Position numbers and translations under genes: made by a program | Notes under the pieces: model-generated | Database searches by the model: none | What the model saw: only the letters and a program-made list of their open reading frames with translations | What the model was told of the DNA's origin: nothing | Shown here: positions 32,211-44,789 of the stretch, one piece after another | How the letters are laid out: each line of letters begins with the position of its first letter | Position numbering within the stretch: position 1 is the first letter of the stretch | Origin: Wolfiporia cocos | Lineage: Eukaryota; Basidiomycota; Agaricomycetes; Polyporales; Phaeolaceae | Direction: 5' to 3' | Assembly (NCBI GenBank): GCA_029448655.1 | Contig: JACCLO010000002.1 | Location: 5,022,001-5,086,000, forward strand | Length of the DNA: 64,000 bases

Positions 32211-34253
32211 ATGCCTTCCCTCATCCCTCTCGGTAATATGTTGGGTGCTGCATTAATCGGCATTATATTATCCACCGTGTAAGCATAGGATATGTATGCG
32301 CACCACAGATCATTCACTGATTCAGTGGAACTCGCTTCGATACTAGGGTGTATGGAATTACCTGCCTTCAGGTCTATCTCTATTACACGCAACATTGTAG
32401 TAAAGATCGCTGGCCCTTGAAGATTTATGTACGATTATATACACCTCTGTTATAGTGGATCTATCTGACAAGTGACCATACATAGGTCGCCGTCATCATG
32501 TGGGTTCCACAGACGTTGGCACTCGTCTGTCGGCAGCTGATATAGTGTAGGGCGCTTGATACATCGCACGTCGCTTTACTTGCGACATTCTTCTATCATT
32601 ATACCGTCACTAACTTCGGGGATTATTCTGCTTTGTCTGCAACCACATGGTACGTCGACCACCTTACTCTGTCCCTTGGTTGCCTTGACGCGATGTTACG
32701 TACAGGAGTCTCCTGGTGCGGTGACCGTTTTTAATTTAAAATTCATCTTAATTCCCACATAGGTTCAGGTTGCTATCGGGGTATGTGTACTCAATACAAA
32801 GCGAATGATCGCATAAATCCGACGTGTTCCTTACTACAGACTGCTCTTGAGATCGGAGTGCAGTGGTGAGTATCTAACTCCATTCTAACTGCAATCCTAT
32901 TAGAATGGCGCTTGCACAGCTTCTTCGCATATCGGGTATACCAACGTAAGTTTGCTGATATCCCATGTGATGCTGAACTGACATTGTCAGTGAGCAATAA
33001 AAGTTTCTATGTCCCAATAACTATTGTAAGCTTTGATGATTCCTGGGATTCAGTCCTTATATAAGGAGCATCTGGTAGTGTCTTATCTGCCTGGGACAAA
33101 TTGGTCAGTGGCATCACGACGACTCTGAATTCTCAATTAGTACGAGTAATTCTAACAGTACTTTTGCCTTGAAGCATGTACTATCGGTGAAATATACCAC
33201 TCAATACAAAACCATTCTCAATAGACACTGATATTCCTTTGCTCATATCCATGTAGGTTATCTGATCACCGGGTAAGAAGACCTATTTTACGACATTGCT
33301 GCTGTGCTAATTAAATAACACAGATTCAGGGAATGGTATTTCACGAACGACGCCAGTGGTCAAGTAGTGCGTCGTACGATCCATCTTTTAGACACGAGAC
33401 CATTTATACCATGCACAATTCGTTAGCCATATTCCATAGGGTCGTTAACGCTCAACGTGGTTTGCGACGTTACAATTTCTGCAAGCATGATCCACCTACT
33501 GCGCAAGCTGCGCACTCCATTCTACAAGTGAGTGGGGGCTCGAGGCATCAATCAATTGCGCCTCCATATACTCTGCTCACGCGTTTCTCATCAGTACTAA
33601 GCGCGCGGTCAACCTTCTCGTGATATGGGCCTTGAACACATGTGAACCTTCCCAATGTATTTGCACTGTGTTTATGCTGAGCTATTTTCTTTGCTGCTAG
33701 GTCTCCTCACTACGTTAGCGTTTTTGAGTCGCAGAAATTCTATGCCACGTCGTCGTGCTAATTCTTCGTGGCAGGATTTTCACCGTAATCTGTTTGGGTG
33801 TGGTAAGTGATTCCTCATCACGCTGTAATGATATTAAATCATATTATTACAGTACTTACCGAATAGACACAAATTGCTCTTTGTGCCCTTCTACTTCATC
33901 GTCGTTCGGCGTACGTATACTTATGCCGATTTTGTTCCATTGCGCTGATCATTGATTTAATTATTATGAATAGTATATTCGTGCTCGTTCATGTCTACGT
34001 ACGTGTATTCCCTTCCTTCTCTCCTTCCATTTTCCCTTAAATATTCCTCTTGCCATCGCTGGCACGAACCTTACGGTCACACTTGGACAGGTTGAACTCG
34101 AGGGAAAATATTCGGCGCATGCTGCATGACATGGTCACGAACACCATCAGCCTGCCTGCGATGCGTCCTGAAGACATTGGGGATTCGGCCGTAAGCGCGT
34201 TTGCCGCGGTCAAATATTCGACTCCCGAATCGGATATGGCATTTACGCCGTAG
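32211..34253 (+). CDS. DUF6534-type multi-pass membrane protein
   Basis: Very intron-rich gene, ATG 32211 (MPSLIPLGNMLGAALIGIIL) to TAG 34253. Exon translations fit the family in order: VYGITCLQVYLYYTQHCSKD, FYHYTVTNFGDYSALSATTW, VQVAIG, HSFFAYRVYQ, NKSFYVPITI, AVNLLVIWALNTGLLTT across a GTGAAC..TGCTAG intron near 33640, and a C-terminal exon SLARTLRSHLDRLNSRENIR. Several exons are under 40 nt. Probably about seven membrane helices, surface or internal membranes, function unknown. Exact borders around 33000-33600 were not resolved. Confidence 0.65.
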
Positions 34254-34727
34254 CCGCCGCTGCCGCAGACGGAGACCAACAGAAAGACACCGCTCAATGT
34301 GTAAGCTGCTTACGCATGTGATGAGTTTATCGACATCAGGAACATAAGTGAAATGTACGGACGTACCAATGGCCCGATTGCTCTCGTCTTTTGAGTACAA
34401 TATGCCTACTAGTCTTTTATCATAGTATTCACATTATCAAATAAGATATGTTGAGTAATGCATTCATCCTGGCGACGAACTGAGAGAAAATTGACTCTCA
34501 TGTCGTTTATAATAACGGAGAATGTGACATGCATTTGATAATGATTAGTGAACCGTTTAACTTATCGAGCGATTCTTTTTCCAGTGCCTTTCAAAGCCGC
34601 TTGGAATCTTGGGCATATCCGCCCAAGGGCTGACGCACTTCCTAGCTGGTCCGTCTACTGTTCCATAATGTGCATACTTCATTTGTTAAATATCATGTAG
34701 CTTAAATACAATTCATAACGGCCATTA
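34254..34727. other. Short intergenic region between converging genes
   Basis: AT-rich; the 3' ends of the DUF6534 and DUF6533 genes converge here. No other feature. Confidence 0.5.
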
Positions 34728-36241
34728 TTAAATGACTTTCATCTCCACTTCCTCGAACACGAGAACTGGGACTTGGCCCTGGTTATCGTCCTCGAATACC
34801 ACTGACTTCCACCCAAGTCCTTTCCGCGCGTTAACCTCAATATTTCTCACACTCAGGTAAAGGCGTAGGGAGAGCACCCCATCGAGAGACCATGTAACCC
34901 TATGAGCGGTCGAGTAAGATAGGCATACTATGAAGTCATTATAGTTACTCGCAGTGGTGTTAGAAACATATCTGTCGCCTAAAAATAGAACAAGATATTA
35001 CTCAGAGCGTTGCCATGTGCAGTAGAGTTACGTACTCCGCCGATAATACTGGGCACCAGTTTTGCTATCTGAAGGACTATCGCGGAAGAATCAGCTTATC
35101 TGAAAGATATTTTTGAATAATACGGACCGAAAAACGCCTGAGAGATAACTCAGACGACATCCGCAGAAAAACTATAGGCATTATGCTCACAAGGAAAACC
35201 AGAATGCCATCTCGATAAAGATTTGTGAGGATCTCTGCATCATGACGCCGAGGCTTGTCTAATGAATTTGCTATGAGCAGAGCGGATACATAGATGTCGT
35301 AAATGAGCTGTATCGGAAGATACTCTAATCAGTAATTAGAAAAAGTAGTGCATACTCGATGACAAACCATAGTGGACCACGCCCCAATCAGATAGTCTGA
35401 TTTGAAGGAGGAGAGACATGCATTTAGAGGAGAATCGTAGATTGAACGAGCTAGAGCAAGCAATGGGTCAGTGCGCAATAGGCGACTAGTAACCTCAGCT
35501 GATGATCATTACGTGATATTTGTACGACTGCGACGACGGTAAATGCTGCGCCCGAGGTGATAGCGAGCGCATATCCGCACATTAATGCTATCCTTATGTT
35601 TCTGCGCATGCCCCAGACATTGTACACACGGTACAGAACTAGAACTGTGGGGTTTTCAGCATGGGTGGTGTGAGAAGTCAGATAAATCCTGACATTGTAT
35701 AGCACCAACATTCAAGAATCCGTAAAAACCCATGAATTTGATGAATGCAGAGCATCTGTTTCAGTTATTATTATATGTATGAAGATTTAAGGATCCCATT
35801 CTTCTAATCACTTACTCCTACCATCACATTGGAACATCATTAGCGTCGGATATCTGCATAACGAAGATCGATGGAGCGCACCGTGTTAGTCAGAGCAGGT
35901 CTCATTCCACCTATTACTACATTGAAGACCTCTGCATGAGCCACATCGATAAAACATGGATGCTACACTCACCGTATGCAATGTATATCATACAAGATTC
36001 TCTAACATAGGAATATACTAGCACGAGCATCGAGAGCGCATTCAATTTTTGTTGCCATATTAGATCGACCTCCTCGCCTAAGACTAGCAGATGGTTATAC
36101 AGTGATATCGTCAGAGCGACCCCTAGCTCAAGTCACGTTCAATGAGCCGCAGAACATCTATTGTGGTCGAGATGAGAGTACTCTACCTGACAGATACCGC
36201 GTCGCCTCGAGTGTATTGAGCTGAGAAAGCGATAGAGACAT
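34728..36241 (-). CDS. DUF6533-type multi-pass membrane protein
   Basis: ATG 36241 starts MSLSLSQLNTLEATRYLSG. After intron 36188-36132 it continues VALTISLYNHLLVLGEEVDL and IWQQKLNALSMLVLVYSYVR, which is the DUF6533 signature. Later exons: GGMRPALTNT, YPTLMMFQCD, CSAFIKFMGFYGFLNVGAIQ, VLYRVYNVWGMRRNIRIALM followed by CGYALAITSGAAFTVVAVVQ, ARSIYDSPLNACLSSFKSDY, LIYDIYVSALLIANSLDKPR, and SVRNIEVNARKGLGWKSVVF with stop at 34728. About seven helices; function unknown. At least seven introns of 45-60 nt. Same broad class as the converging DUF6534 gene. Confidence 0.7.
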
Positions 36242-37362
36242 CTATCTCTAATACAGATGTCGATGTTGAGGTGACAAAAAGAAGAATTGAGATCCCACTG
36301 TCAATGATATACTAGAACTGGGGGTGCATGAATCAATCTAGATCGTGTACTGCCTAGAGGGTCTGAAAAAAGGCACATCTCCGGTCTGAGTCTGAGCCTG
36401 AGTCAAGTTCATATACATGTTTGCATTGCAACAACTAACCATTCTGTTTCAACATCTTTAGCCTAATATCTGCAACATTGTGAAATCCCTTCGGAACAAA
36501 GGCGAAGTTTCACGGCAAGTTTCGCATCGCCTGACACATCAGGCGTCTACTTTTCCTAACCACTCCACATCAGATAGGTTGCTTGAGCTATAGCCTGAGA
36601 TAGTGGAGCTGCAATCATTCAGTGCAGCAAAGTACCTGCTGGCATTGAGACCATCAAACTTCGGCCAACTGCGGTAATCGTCGTTGTGATATCGGAGCTA
36701 AACGTTCTTGGAGTTGCTGTTCGAATAGATGGCTGTTGAGAATGCATCCTTTCGTAATCTATCAAGCGAAGTGCAAGTACACTGACTCTCCGCTGAGCGC
36801 AGCGGTGGTCTTCGATTTAGCTCGTCGGTAGTCGGATTGATCTCCTTGCATTCTGAAAAGATCAATATCCATCATACTGGAGATTGTAACTACTTATCAG
36901 ATATACATCGCCGCTAGAGTTGTGTTGATCCGTGCGTGAATTCTGACCCAACCAGGTTCTCATCAGCACCCTAAGCAGAGCACGCGCATAGCGACTTCCG
37001 GTTCTCCAGATGGCCTTCAACAGCCTCAGTACTGGTCTTCCGGGTATCACAGTGACCATACTTCACCATATCTGAAGCAAGAATTGATCATATATGCGTC
37101 TGCGTGCCAGACTCGGACGAGTTTGTACCGCACTGGCACTGGCTGCACTGCCTGCCTCTTGGCATGCCTCCGTGGAGAGGTCATGTATATCGCAGGAAAT
37201 AAATATTGTCTCTCACTCAGACGTCAGCGTCCGGAAGGACGTCTCGGTCAAACTTCCCCGGCCGTGTCATTTGCGCTGTATGGGTGCGGACATTCTATGT
37301 CTGGGTACGAGACAAACTTTACCTAAGGTCTAGTGCGGACGTCGAAGTGTATAGACCCAAAG
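36242..37362. other. Intergenic, nothing convincing
   Basis: No supported gene. The dispersed 16-mer CGCTGAGCGCAGCGGT is at 36791. A plus-strand open stretch at 37206-37350 reads VICAVWVRTFYVWVRDKLYL; I could not assign it. Confidence 0.4.
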
Positions 37363-37666
37363 GTCTGGGTCGACGCCAGGCTCCTAGAACCAGCCGCTCT
37401 ATGCGTTCCACGTTCCTGTTGTGGCTAAGTCAGGTGATGTTCCCAATATGGGAACGACTTAGCCGAACAACGAGGAAGTGAACGCTATAGAGCGGCTGGC
37501 CAAATATGTTGGCGCTCGATTAGCCGAGCTGACGAATCAACTAAATTCCCATTTTCGCTCGGGCAGGCGCGCAGGAAATTACTGCTATTGGAATGCGTAA
37601 CACTTAGCCACAACAGGAACGTGGAACGCATAGAGCGGCTGGTTCTAGGAGCCTGGGTCGACGCCC
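37363..37666. repeat. Foldback element with about 65-bp arms
   Basis: 37363-37430 and the reverse complement of 37602-37666 agree almost perfectly (AACCAGCCGCTCTATGCG, TTCCACGTTCCTGTTGTG, GCTAAGT); one base of GTCGACGCC is lost in one arm. The 170-bp loop holds a palindrome, GTTCCCAATATGGGAAC, and an extra partial copy, ACGCTATAGAGCGGCTGG, near 37482. It lies about 260 bp upstream of the MFS gene. Confidence 0.8.
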
Positions 37667-37926
37667 GTATCAGAGATCGGAACGTATGGGACCCTTGATC
37701 AAGGAAGGATGACGCTAAGCTAGAACAGCTCAGGTAGGCGCGCTCGCTACATATCACTGTATCAGACATATACCACTTTACTCATGGTAACGGTGCTCAA
37801 TGTGCATGATTATCATGCAGTACACAGGTTCCGCCCGATGATGGCTCTCGCTATCCTATCTTTCATTTGACCACCGCGCTCTTCGATTGTCCATATTGTC
37901 TAGTCTCCCTTTACTGTTCACCAACA

Positions 37927-40629
37927 ATGGCTGCGTCTCCAGACACTGAGCTCATAGCTACAGACACCTCCGCCTCTTTCGCCAACGAGAAGGAGCGCGA
38001 ATTGACCTCTGCTAGCGCGCAGCCACATGAGAAACTGTCTCGAGATTTCAGGTTCTGGCTCGTATTTCTCGGTATCGGTATAGCGACGCTGATAACTGGC
38101 CTTGAACTAGTGAGTTTGAGACAGTCCTTGATACACAAACATGTCTCTGAGTGATATAATAGTCTGCCGTTTCAGTCGCACTTCCAACAATCGTCGAAGA
38201 CCTCCATGGCTCGAGCTTTGTCTGGATCGGCTCTGCCTATGCGCTTGCAGCCACAGCAATTATTCCCCTCTGCGGAGGGCTTGCCCAGGTATCTCATTAC
38301 CATATTATGATACTACGCTTGTGTAGCAACCCACGGCATTGAACAGGTCTTTGGTAGAAGAATTGTCATCTTGGGCTCTCTGCTCATCATGACCATAGGC
38401 AGCATCCTCTGCGGTGTTGCTAAGAGCATGAACTTTCTTATTGCTGGGAGAAGTACGTAATTTGCCATCCTTACTACCCCTCTATTTCTTCTCTTCTTCT
38501 TCTTCCCCTTCCTTCTATTATCGGAGAAATTTCCTAGAGCCTGAACCTGTTCAATGTGGGACGGCAAAATGAGCCTATGGCGTATTAAGATCGGTGCAGT
38601 TAATGCTCCCTGACATGCGGTTACTGCTACAGTTTTCTCTTCCCTGACAGAAAATATTCGCTAGCATTGCTTATTGGCAGTGACATGCTTCAGAGAGATT
38701 CACAACATTGACTCATCGCCACTTTATCCTGAACTATCATTTTTCTTGAATTTTAATACTGTCTTCACACGTCCTGGACCATCGGGTGTACTCATCGCGA
38801 TCCCCTGCCACAGCCGTCCAAGGTCTAGGTGGAGGAGGAATCGCGGCGACAACAGCAATTATCATATCAGACCTCGTTCCTCTCCAAGATCGGGGTGTCT
38901 TCAATGGACTGATTGGCATGTGAGTAAAATCCAGTTCCTTGCCCATTCTTTACGGTAAATTATCTCCTGCAACAGCGCATGGTCTGTATCGAGTGGTGCG
39001 GGCCCCCTCATTGGTGGTGCACTCGCACAAAACGGCCAGTGGCGCTGGCTCTTCTGTACGTAAATATAATTATCAACGTTCTCGAACTGACCAATGCCCG
39101 ATTTGCTGTGACCTGTGGCTCTCCCATGTAGATCTAAACATTCCGATCTGTGGTGTCGCAGGAATGCTCATGCTGCTCTTCCTGCGTGTGCGTACACCGC
39201 AGGGAACCATTATGGAGAAGCTCGCTCGGGTAGATTGGGTGTAAGTGCCATAAAAACATATCTTGGATCATATACTCGTTATCTCGCGTATTCATTGAGC
39301 ATATATTATACTGCAGCGGGAATGCGCTTATTATCTCCGCTAGTGCAAGCTGCATCATTGCACTGACATGGAGCGGCGTTCAGTATGCGTGGAGTTCTGT
39401 TCACGTCGCTGTTCCCCTCTCCCTGGGCCTCGTCGGGTTGGTTGTATTCATCGTATACGATGCGCTTGTGCCAAAATTTCCACTGGTGTGTTTTCTGCTC
39501 CTTGGTGCACTCATAGTAGACTTGAGAAGCCGAATCTTACAATTCATAATCCACGATTGCAGGTACCCTTCATCCTGATGTCTACTAGGACCGGGATTAG
39601 TGGATACGTGCAGACGTTTGTGATGCCTATCGTTATGATGGGTCTTGTCTGTACGTCTCGCACGTTCTCTTCGTTTAGTTTTGATATCTATCCCTCCAAC
39701 ATTTTCCCATATCAAGCCTTGCTCATTGATTTCACTTGTTGACCTTCCTTCTCTGATGTGTTGGGCAGACTACATGCCGGTGTATTTCCAAGCATGCTTG
39801 GGTGCATCGCCGGTTGGCGCGGGTGTTGACGAGCTCGCCGTCGCACTTGTCATGGCGCCGGTAGGGATCATGGCTGGCGTGTCAGTAAAGAAGACCGGGC
39901 GGTACCGCCCACAGCTGTGGCTGTCGTGGATCTTCCTCCTCCTTGGAACGGGCCTACTAATGACTCTGCATGCGGACACACCAAGGGGGCATTCTCTCGG
40001 GTTCCTGATCCTAGCCGGGATAGGCTTGGGGCTGATGACTACGACGACGTACTTCCCCGTGCTAGCGCCGCGTAAGTCCAATCGTTCATGACGCCGTGTG
40101 CTGTGTGCGTTCCGCGCATTATATTATCTTACCATCTTCCGGCACACAGTACCCGTCTCGCAGAATGGTCCCGCGCTCGCGTTCTTCATGTTTCTGCGCA
40201 ACTTCGCCCAGGTAGGTTTCCCGTTCGTGGCCCTCGCCGCACCCTGTTGCAGCCGCCACTCATACATTGTTGTAGGTCTGGGGAATCACCATCGGCGGGG
40301 CTGTTCTGCAGAATCAACTGAACAAACGCCTCCCAGCCTTCTTCCTTTCGCAGTTCCCACAGGGTAGCGCGGTAGCTTACGCGACAATTCCGCTGATCGA
40401 CGGGCTCGAGGAGCCGCTCAAGACGGAGGTGCGCGTCGCGTTCGCAGAGAGTCTCAAGATCGTGTGGGCTGTGCTCCTCGGGATCGGCGGTCTGGGCATC
40501 CTCGCAAGCTTCGCAATGAAGGGGCTCCCGCTCCATGGCACGGTAGACAAGGACTGGGGGCTGCAGAACACCACAGGCGCGCCGCAAACTGAGGTGGCAG
40601 TGCAGATGCGGAGAGAGGATGAAGTTTAA
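37927..40629 (+). CDS. MFS exporter, DHA2-like 14-TM
   Basis: ATG 37927 (MAASPDTELIATDTSASF) to TAA 40627-40629. Soluble N-terminus, then FWLVFLGIGIATLITGLEL, VALPTIVEDLHGSSFVWIGS, GGLAQVFGRRIVILGSLLIM (motif A), VQGLGGGGIAATTAIIISDL, GPLIGGALAQNGQWRWLFYL (motif C and the WRW.F.IN block of 14-TM drug exporters), then further helices up to VWAVLLGIGGLGILASFAMK. Proton-driven efflux of drugs or toxins across the plasma membrane is the family role. Introns are about 50-60 nt except one of about 360 nt at 38453-38812, which contains no repeat I recognise. The gene looks intact. Confidence 0.85.
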
Positions 40630-41403
40630 GTTTGTGGCTGTGGCGGTTTATACTGGCTTGTGTGCTATTCGGACACAACGTTACACTCATTTGATGATAC
40701 TTGTCTTGTTTCTACGTATCGCTGTTATTTATTATCACCATACTGTGATGAAATGCTATGTTTTCATCCCTATTTCACTGATTGAATAGGATGAGACAGC
40801 TCCATCTTGCGCATATACCTGACAGTTCAGTATTTGCCACCACAAGCCATAGTGGTTGCATCCCCACCTCTGTCCTGAAGACTCAAATATGCACACCATA
40901 CAGTCTCCGTAAGCCTACCATGATTATATGTGTGCAGTGTCTACACCTCCTAGAAAGGGGTTTAAGGTTTGAACACCAGTATATTCAAATGATACGTGGC
41001 TTTGCCACGAGTAAATATTCTAGTCTTCATTTGGTATGCGAGGTGCGCAGCGGTACCGGTGCAGTATATATGACGCCAAGTAACTGTCTGACTCATATAT
41101 TACTTCCGGCCGCACGCCCTATAGCCACACCAATAAAACGATCTATCTATAGCTAGATGAAGGTCGTCCGACGTCCACGCACAGCTTGAATGATCATTTT
41201 ACAATTCGTCGCATTAATACCGACTCATTATTACGGTAATCCTGCTAGACTGCGTGTCTATAAGATCATTTGGAAGCATCTTCTGTTTCCATTTCATCCG
41301 CGCCTCATCTCGAGCCTCAGGCTAGTCTAAGACCGCACGCTCGCACGCACACGCACACTCGCATTTTCCATACTTTCCCGCACATCAGCCTTACTGACGA
41401 ATA
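40630..41403. other. Intergenic
   Basis: No gene. CGTGGCTTTGCCACG at about 40996 resembles the start hairpin CGTGGCTTCGCCACG of the satellite units beyond 50178, so a relic of that family is possible. Confidence 0.4.
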
Positions 41404-42551
41404 ATGGCAAAGTCTTCAAGCACCCTGCGCGAAGTGCCCTACACCGAACTCAATTCTGAAGTCCTACTTTTCTCCCGACCAGACGGGAGGCTTAATCCAA
41501 GGCATCCTTCGTGAGCCAATCATGCTAGGCGCTGTGACAAGATGGAACAACTGAAGCAGCATGATTGCAGTGTTATCCTCTTATTCGGTTGGAGTGCGTA
41601 TAATCATCGACATACTAAGTTTTCAACCTTGTATCTATGCCTTATGTAGTGGACGCGCGGCTCACGCACCTGATAAAATTCGTTGAACATCTACATTCTG
41701 CTTTCGATACTTCTTCAATTATCGTCATAAAGGCAACCTCGGTATTCTACTTCACGTCTCAAAGGAGGCTAGTCAGTCTATTCGCTGTTGTGTACGCTAC
41801 ATTACACTGATGGTCATTTTTATGAACAGGAAGCGACCCTCGTACCGGCTGTAGATGTAATCCGAAACGAGATGAGCGAGCGGGCACAATTTAGGGGAGT
41901 TCTTGTGCATGTTCTCTCGAATGGTCTGATTGTCCATCTTTCTTCCATTGTCCGCTTCAAAACTGAATACTTGGTGCAGGAGGTGGATTTCAGCTCACGA
42001 CGCTGCGCAAGGTGCTCACCAAAACGACGCCGCGGGAAACTGTCGTGCCTTCTGTCGTCGCCGCGCGTACACCGATAGCTCTTGTACTCGACTCTGCTCC
42101 CGGAGACAACGGACTCGCGTCTGCGATCAGCTTCACGACTCCACCATACCCCATCCTCCGCATGCTCGTCATCCCTCCAGTGGCGCTGCTATATGCAATA
42201 TTCTACGTAATTAACAGCCTCCGGGGAAACCCACCCATCTTCGAGGAGCTACGCACGTCGCTGAACGTGCTAGACCTATTGCCTACCGTGTCAGACCCGA
42301 GGTCAAGCCCGGGCATGGTACCACGGTTGTATGTGTACTCTGATGCAGATAAAATCACGATCGGGGAAAATGTAGCTCGGCATGCCCGGGAGGCGGCGGC
42401 ACATGGCTTTAACGTTGCGGTGGAGAAGTATGAGGGGACCTCGCATGTGGCGCACATGCGCCAAGACCCAGATAGGTACTGGGGAGCAGTCAAAAAGCTG
42501 TGGGCCAGAGCTTTGGAGCAGAGTCAAATCCGGGTGTCTGCATCATTATGA
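41404..42551 (+). CDS. TMEM53/DUF829-family alpha/beta hydrolase-like protein
   Basis: ATG 41404 (MAKSSSTLREVPYTELNSE) to TGA 42549-42551. Exons: CSVILLFGWMDARLTHLIKF across an intron near 41592-41648, IIVIKATSVFYFTSQRRL, VHVLSNGGGFQLTTLRKVL across an intron (42-residue spacing fits the family FSNGG nucleophile region), PIALVLDSAPG, and the C-terminal PRLYVYSDADKITIGENVAR with GTSHVAHMRQDPDRYWGAV. The Ser/Asp/His triad positions are visible (SNGG, SDADK, SHVAHM). In animals TMEM53 is a nuclear-envelope protein; fungal members are uncharacterised, some near toxin clusters. The junction between the N-terminal segment and KMEQLKQHD is uncertain. Confidence 0.75.
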
Positions 42552-42891
42552 TCCCTTCATGTAGAGACAGGTGAACATTAGATGCCACCACTATGACACC
42601 GTCTTGACAGTTTTGCGTTGTATCCCAAACATGCTCCTCTCGACACTAGTGACATGCTTTACGCCTATATTATTTTTGGGCCCGGATTGTAACTATTCAC
42701 CAATTGTAAGATGGCCACTGCATGCATAGCACGTCTTGAAGCATCACGCATCACATATCCGAGCGTAGATACTGAGGATCAAAATGGAACTGCTTTGATC
42801 ATTACACTCGGGCGGAAGGGTTGCAAGATCGACAATACAATTACTAATCATTTTGCAAGCGGGATCTAACCATGGCAATGGATAAGCTCCA
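42552..42891. other. Intergenic
   Basis: No gene or repeat seen up to the start of the next mobile element. Confidence 0.5.
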
Positions 42892-43137
42892 GAGCCCATT
42901 CAGTCACCGTACCTGGAACAGCCAGTCAACCAGTGGGTACAATGGGCTTGTACACTGGTAGAGCCGACGTCGGCCGACAAATCCCTCGTTGCCTGCACGT
43001 CCAGTGAGGAACTTCAGTGCCGGAGATGCATCTTTAGAGACACCGCAGATGCATCTGGGGCACTCTAAGCAATATTAACGCCCAAGCGTACTGCATAGAT
43101 GCATCTGAATAAAATAAGATGCATCTGCGCAAGAAAT

Positions 43138-43213
43138 ACCTGTGCAGGGTTCGAACACTTGACCTGGGATCAGCAAAGTCACAACCTGTACCACTTCGCC
43201 AAATGGTCTTGGT
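43138..43213 (-). repeat. tRNA-like sequence, minus strand
   Basis: Read on the minus strand it has an A-box-like TTTGGCGAAGTGGT and a B-box-like GTGTTCGAACCC at tRNA spacing, but the arms do not pair well. Likely a pol III-type relic, not a working tRNA gene. Confidence 0.45.
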
Positions 43214-43497
43214 ATCCAAGTCACATACTCGTTAATATGATCCATTTAATGTCCTTTCATCACCGTAGCTGTTGATTGTCAAGTCACACCTTAGTGCAAT
43301 GTTCCATATTGCCCTGAAGGTAATTTATGACAGCATCCTTACCTCATTGCAGATACATATGGGTTGTGGGATACATCAATAAAGAGATGCATTCTGAGTT
43401 CAACCTAATGAGCTTACTGACATATGAGCAGAATGTTAAATTTTATTACAACCGTTATTATATTGACTACTGACTATATATTTGCACAACATCTCCC

Positions 43498-43583
43498 TCT
43501 CACCAACCGCTTTAGCTGAGTGGTTTCAGTCGCTGTTTCGCTGAGGTCTCGCGGTTCCTGGTTCAATTCCTGGCTTGCGATGC
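43498..43583 (+). repeat. tRNA-like sequence, plus strand
   Basis: A-box-like TTAGCTGAGTGG and B-box-like GGTTCAATTCC at tRNA spacing; the acceptor stem does not pair. Same interpretation as its minus-strand partner. Confidence 0.45.
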
Positions 43584-43679
43584 TTTATTTTGGTACTAAC
43601 GGGCGCCTATTTTCGATGACTTAGAGTGCCCCAGATGCATCTGCGGTGTCTTTAAAGATGCATCTGTGGCACTGAAACT

Positions 43680-44165
43680 CTAGGTCCAGTCAGCCCACCA
43701 GATCCTTGTAGCTGGAACATGGGGTGGGCTGATGGGGGGTCGCGGTGCCCATGTTTCCGTGAGCCCCAGTCAGCCCACCAACCAAGAATCTATGTACCTG
43801 GAACATGGGATGGGCCAACAGGGGGTCACGGTGCCCATGTTGCTGCAACTCACGGTCGGCCCACCCAGCAAATGTTCATGTACCTGGAACACTGGGTGGG
43901 CTGACAGGGGGTCGCAGTGCCCATGTTGCCGTGAGCCCCAGTTGGCTCACTAGCCAAATTTCCATGTACCTGGAACATGGGGTGGGCCGACAGGGGGTCG
44001 TGGTGCCCATGTTTCCGTGAGCCCCAGTCGGCCCACCAGCCAAATCTCCATGTACCTGGAACACTGGGTGGGCCGACAGGGGGTCACGGTGCCCATGTTG
44101 CCGTGAGCCCCAGTCAGCCCACCAACCAAAAATCTATGTACTTGGAACATGGGGTGGGCCAATGG
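43680..44165 (+). repeat. Subterminal minisatellite, about 86-bp units
   Basis: Five to six units with GGTGGGCCGACAGGGGGTC, GGTGCCCATGTTGCCGTGAG and CCCCAGTCGGCCCACCAGCC, then CCATGTACCTGGAACA. CpG positions vary as CG, TG or CA (GTCGCGGTG/GTCACGGTG, GTCGGCCC/GTCAGCCC). Confidence 0.85.
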
Positions 44166-44789
44166 GAGGTCACGGTCCCATAGCTTGTGGTAAGGGTCAC
44201 AATAAGGATCATGGTAAGCATGCATATCTTGCAGTCATAGTCACAGTAAAGGGCACATAGATTGCACCAAGCTTTCAATAAGCATCTATAGCTCATTGCA
44301 AGGCCTAGGGTGGCTTGTACATAGCATAGAAATTAAAATGGACAATTGTTTTACAATTATGCTCGTGATAAGGGTCGCAGTAAGGGTCACGGCAAGGGTC
44401 ATGGTGATGGTACATGTCTTGTGGTAAGGGTCACAGTAAGGGCCCATAACTAGCATTAAGCCTTCAATAAGTATTGTGAGGCTTGTGGCATCTCATACAC
44501 AACATGGCAATCCAAATTGACAACTGGCTTATAATTATGCTTGTGGAAAGGGTTGTGGCATGTGCCCATTGCAAGCCCTAACATGTGCTACTGATGTTTT
44601 TGTGAGCTAACTGCAAGCATACCGCGAGCTATGGGCGCCTATTTCGCGCCTACTGTGAGGGTATTGACTAGGAATGCTTCTATTTTATTCTGTGCTATAC
44701 AAACAAATGCTTACCATGTGTCATTCAATATGTAATGTCACAGTTAATCTTCATAACACACTGAGGTTACCATCAGATATGTAGCATTT
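44166..44789. other. Inner spacer of the truncated element
   Basis: Loose repeats of AAGGGTCACAGTAAGGG type, no gene. Confidence 0.5.

Larger units (their letters stand above)
43012..43680. mobile_element. TIR element inserted in the KDZ-like end, carrying two tRNA-like sequences
   Basis: About 58-bp inverted repeats: 43012-43070 (TTCAGTGCC, AGATGCATCTTTA, GACACCGCAGATGCATC, TGGGGCACTCTAAG) and the reverse complement of 43621-43680, with few differences. Length about 0.67 kb. Target duplication not clear. Inside are divergent tRNA-like sequences at both ends of a 300-bp spacer. Confidence 0.7.
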
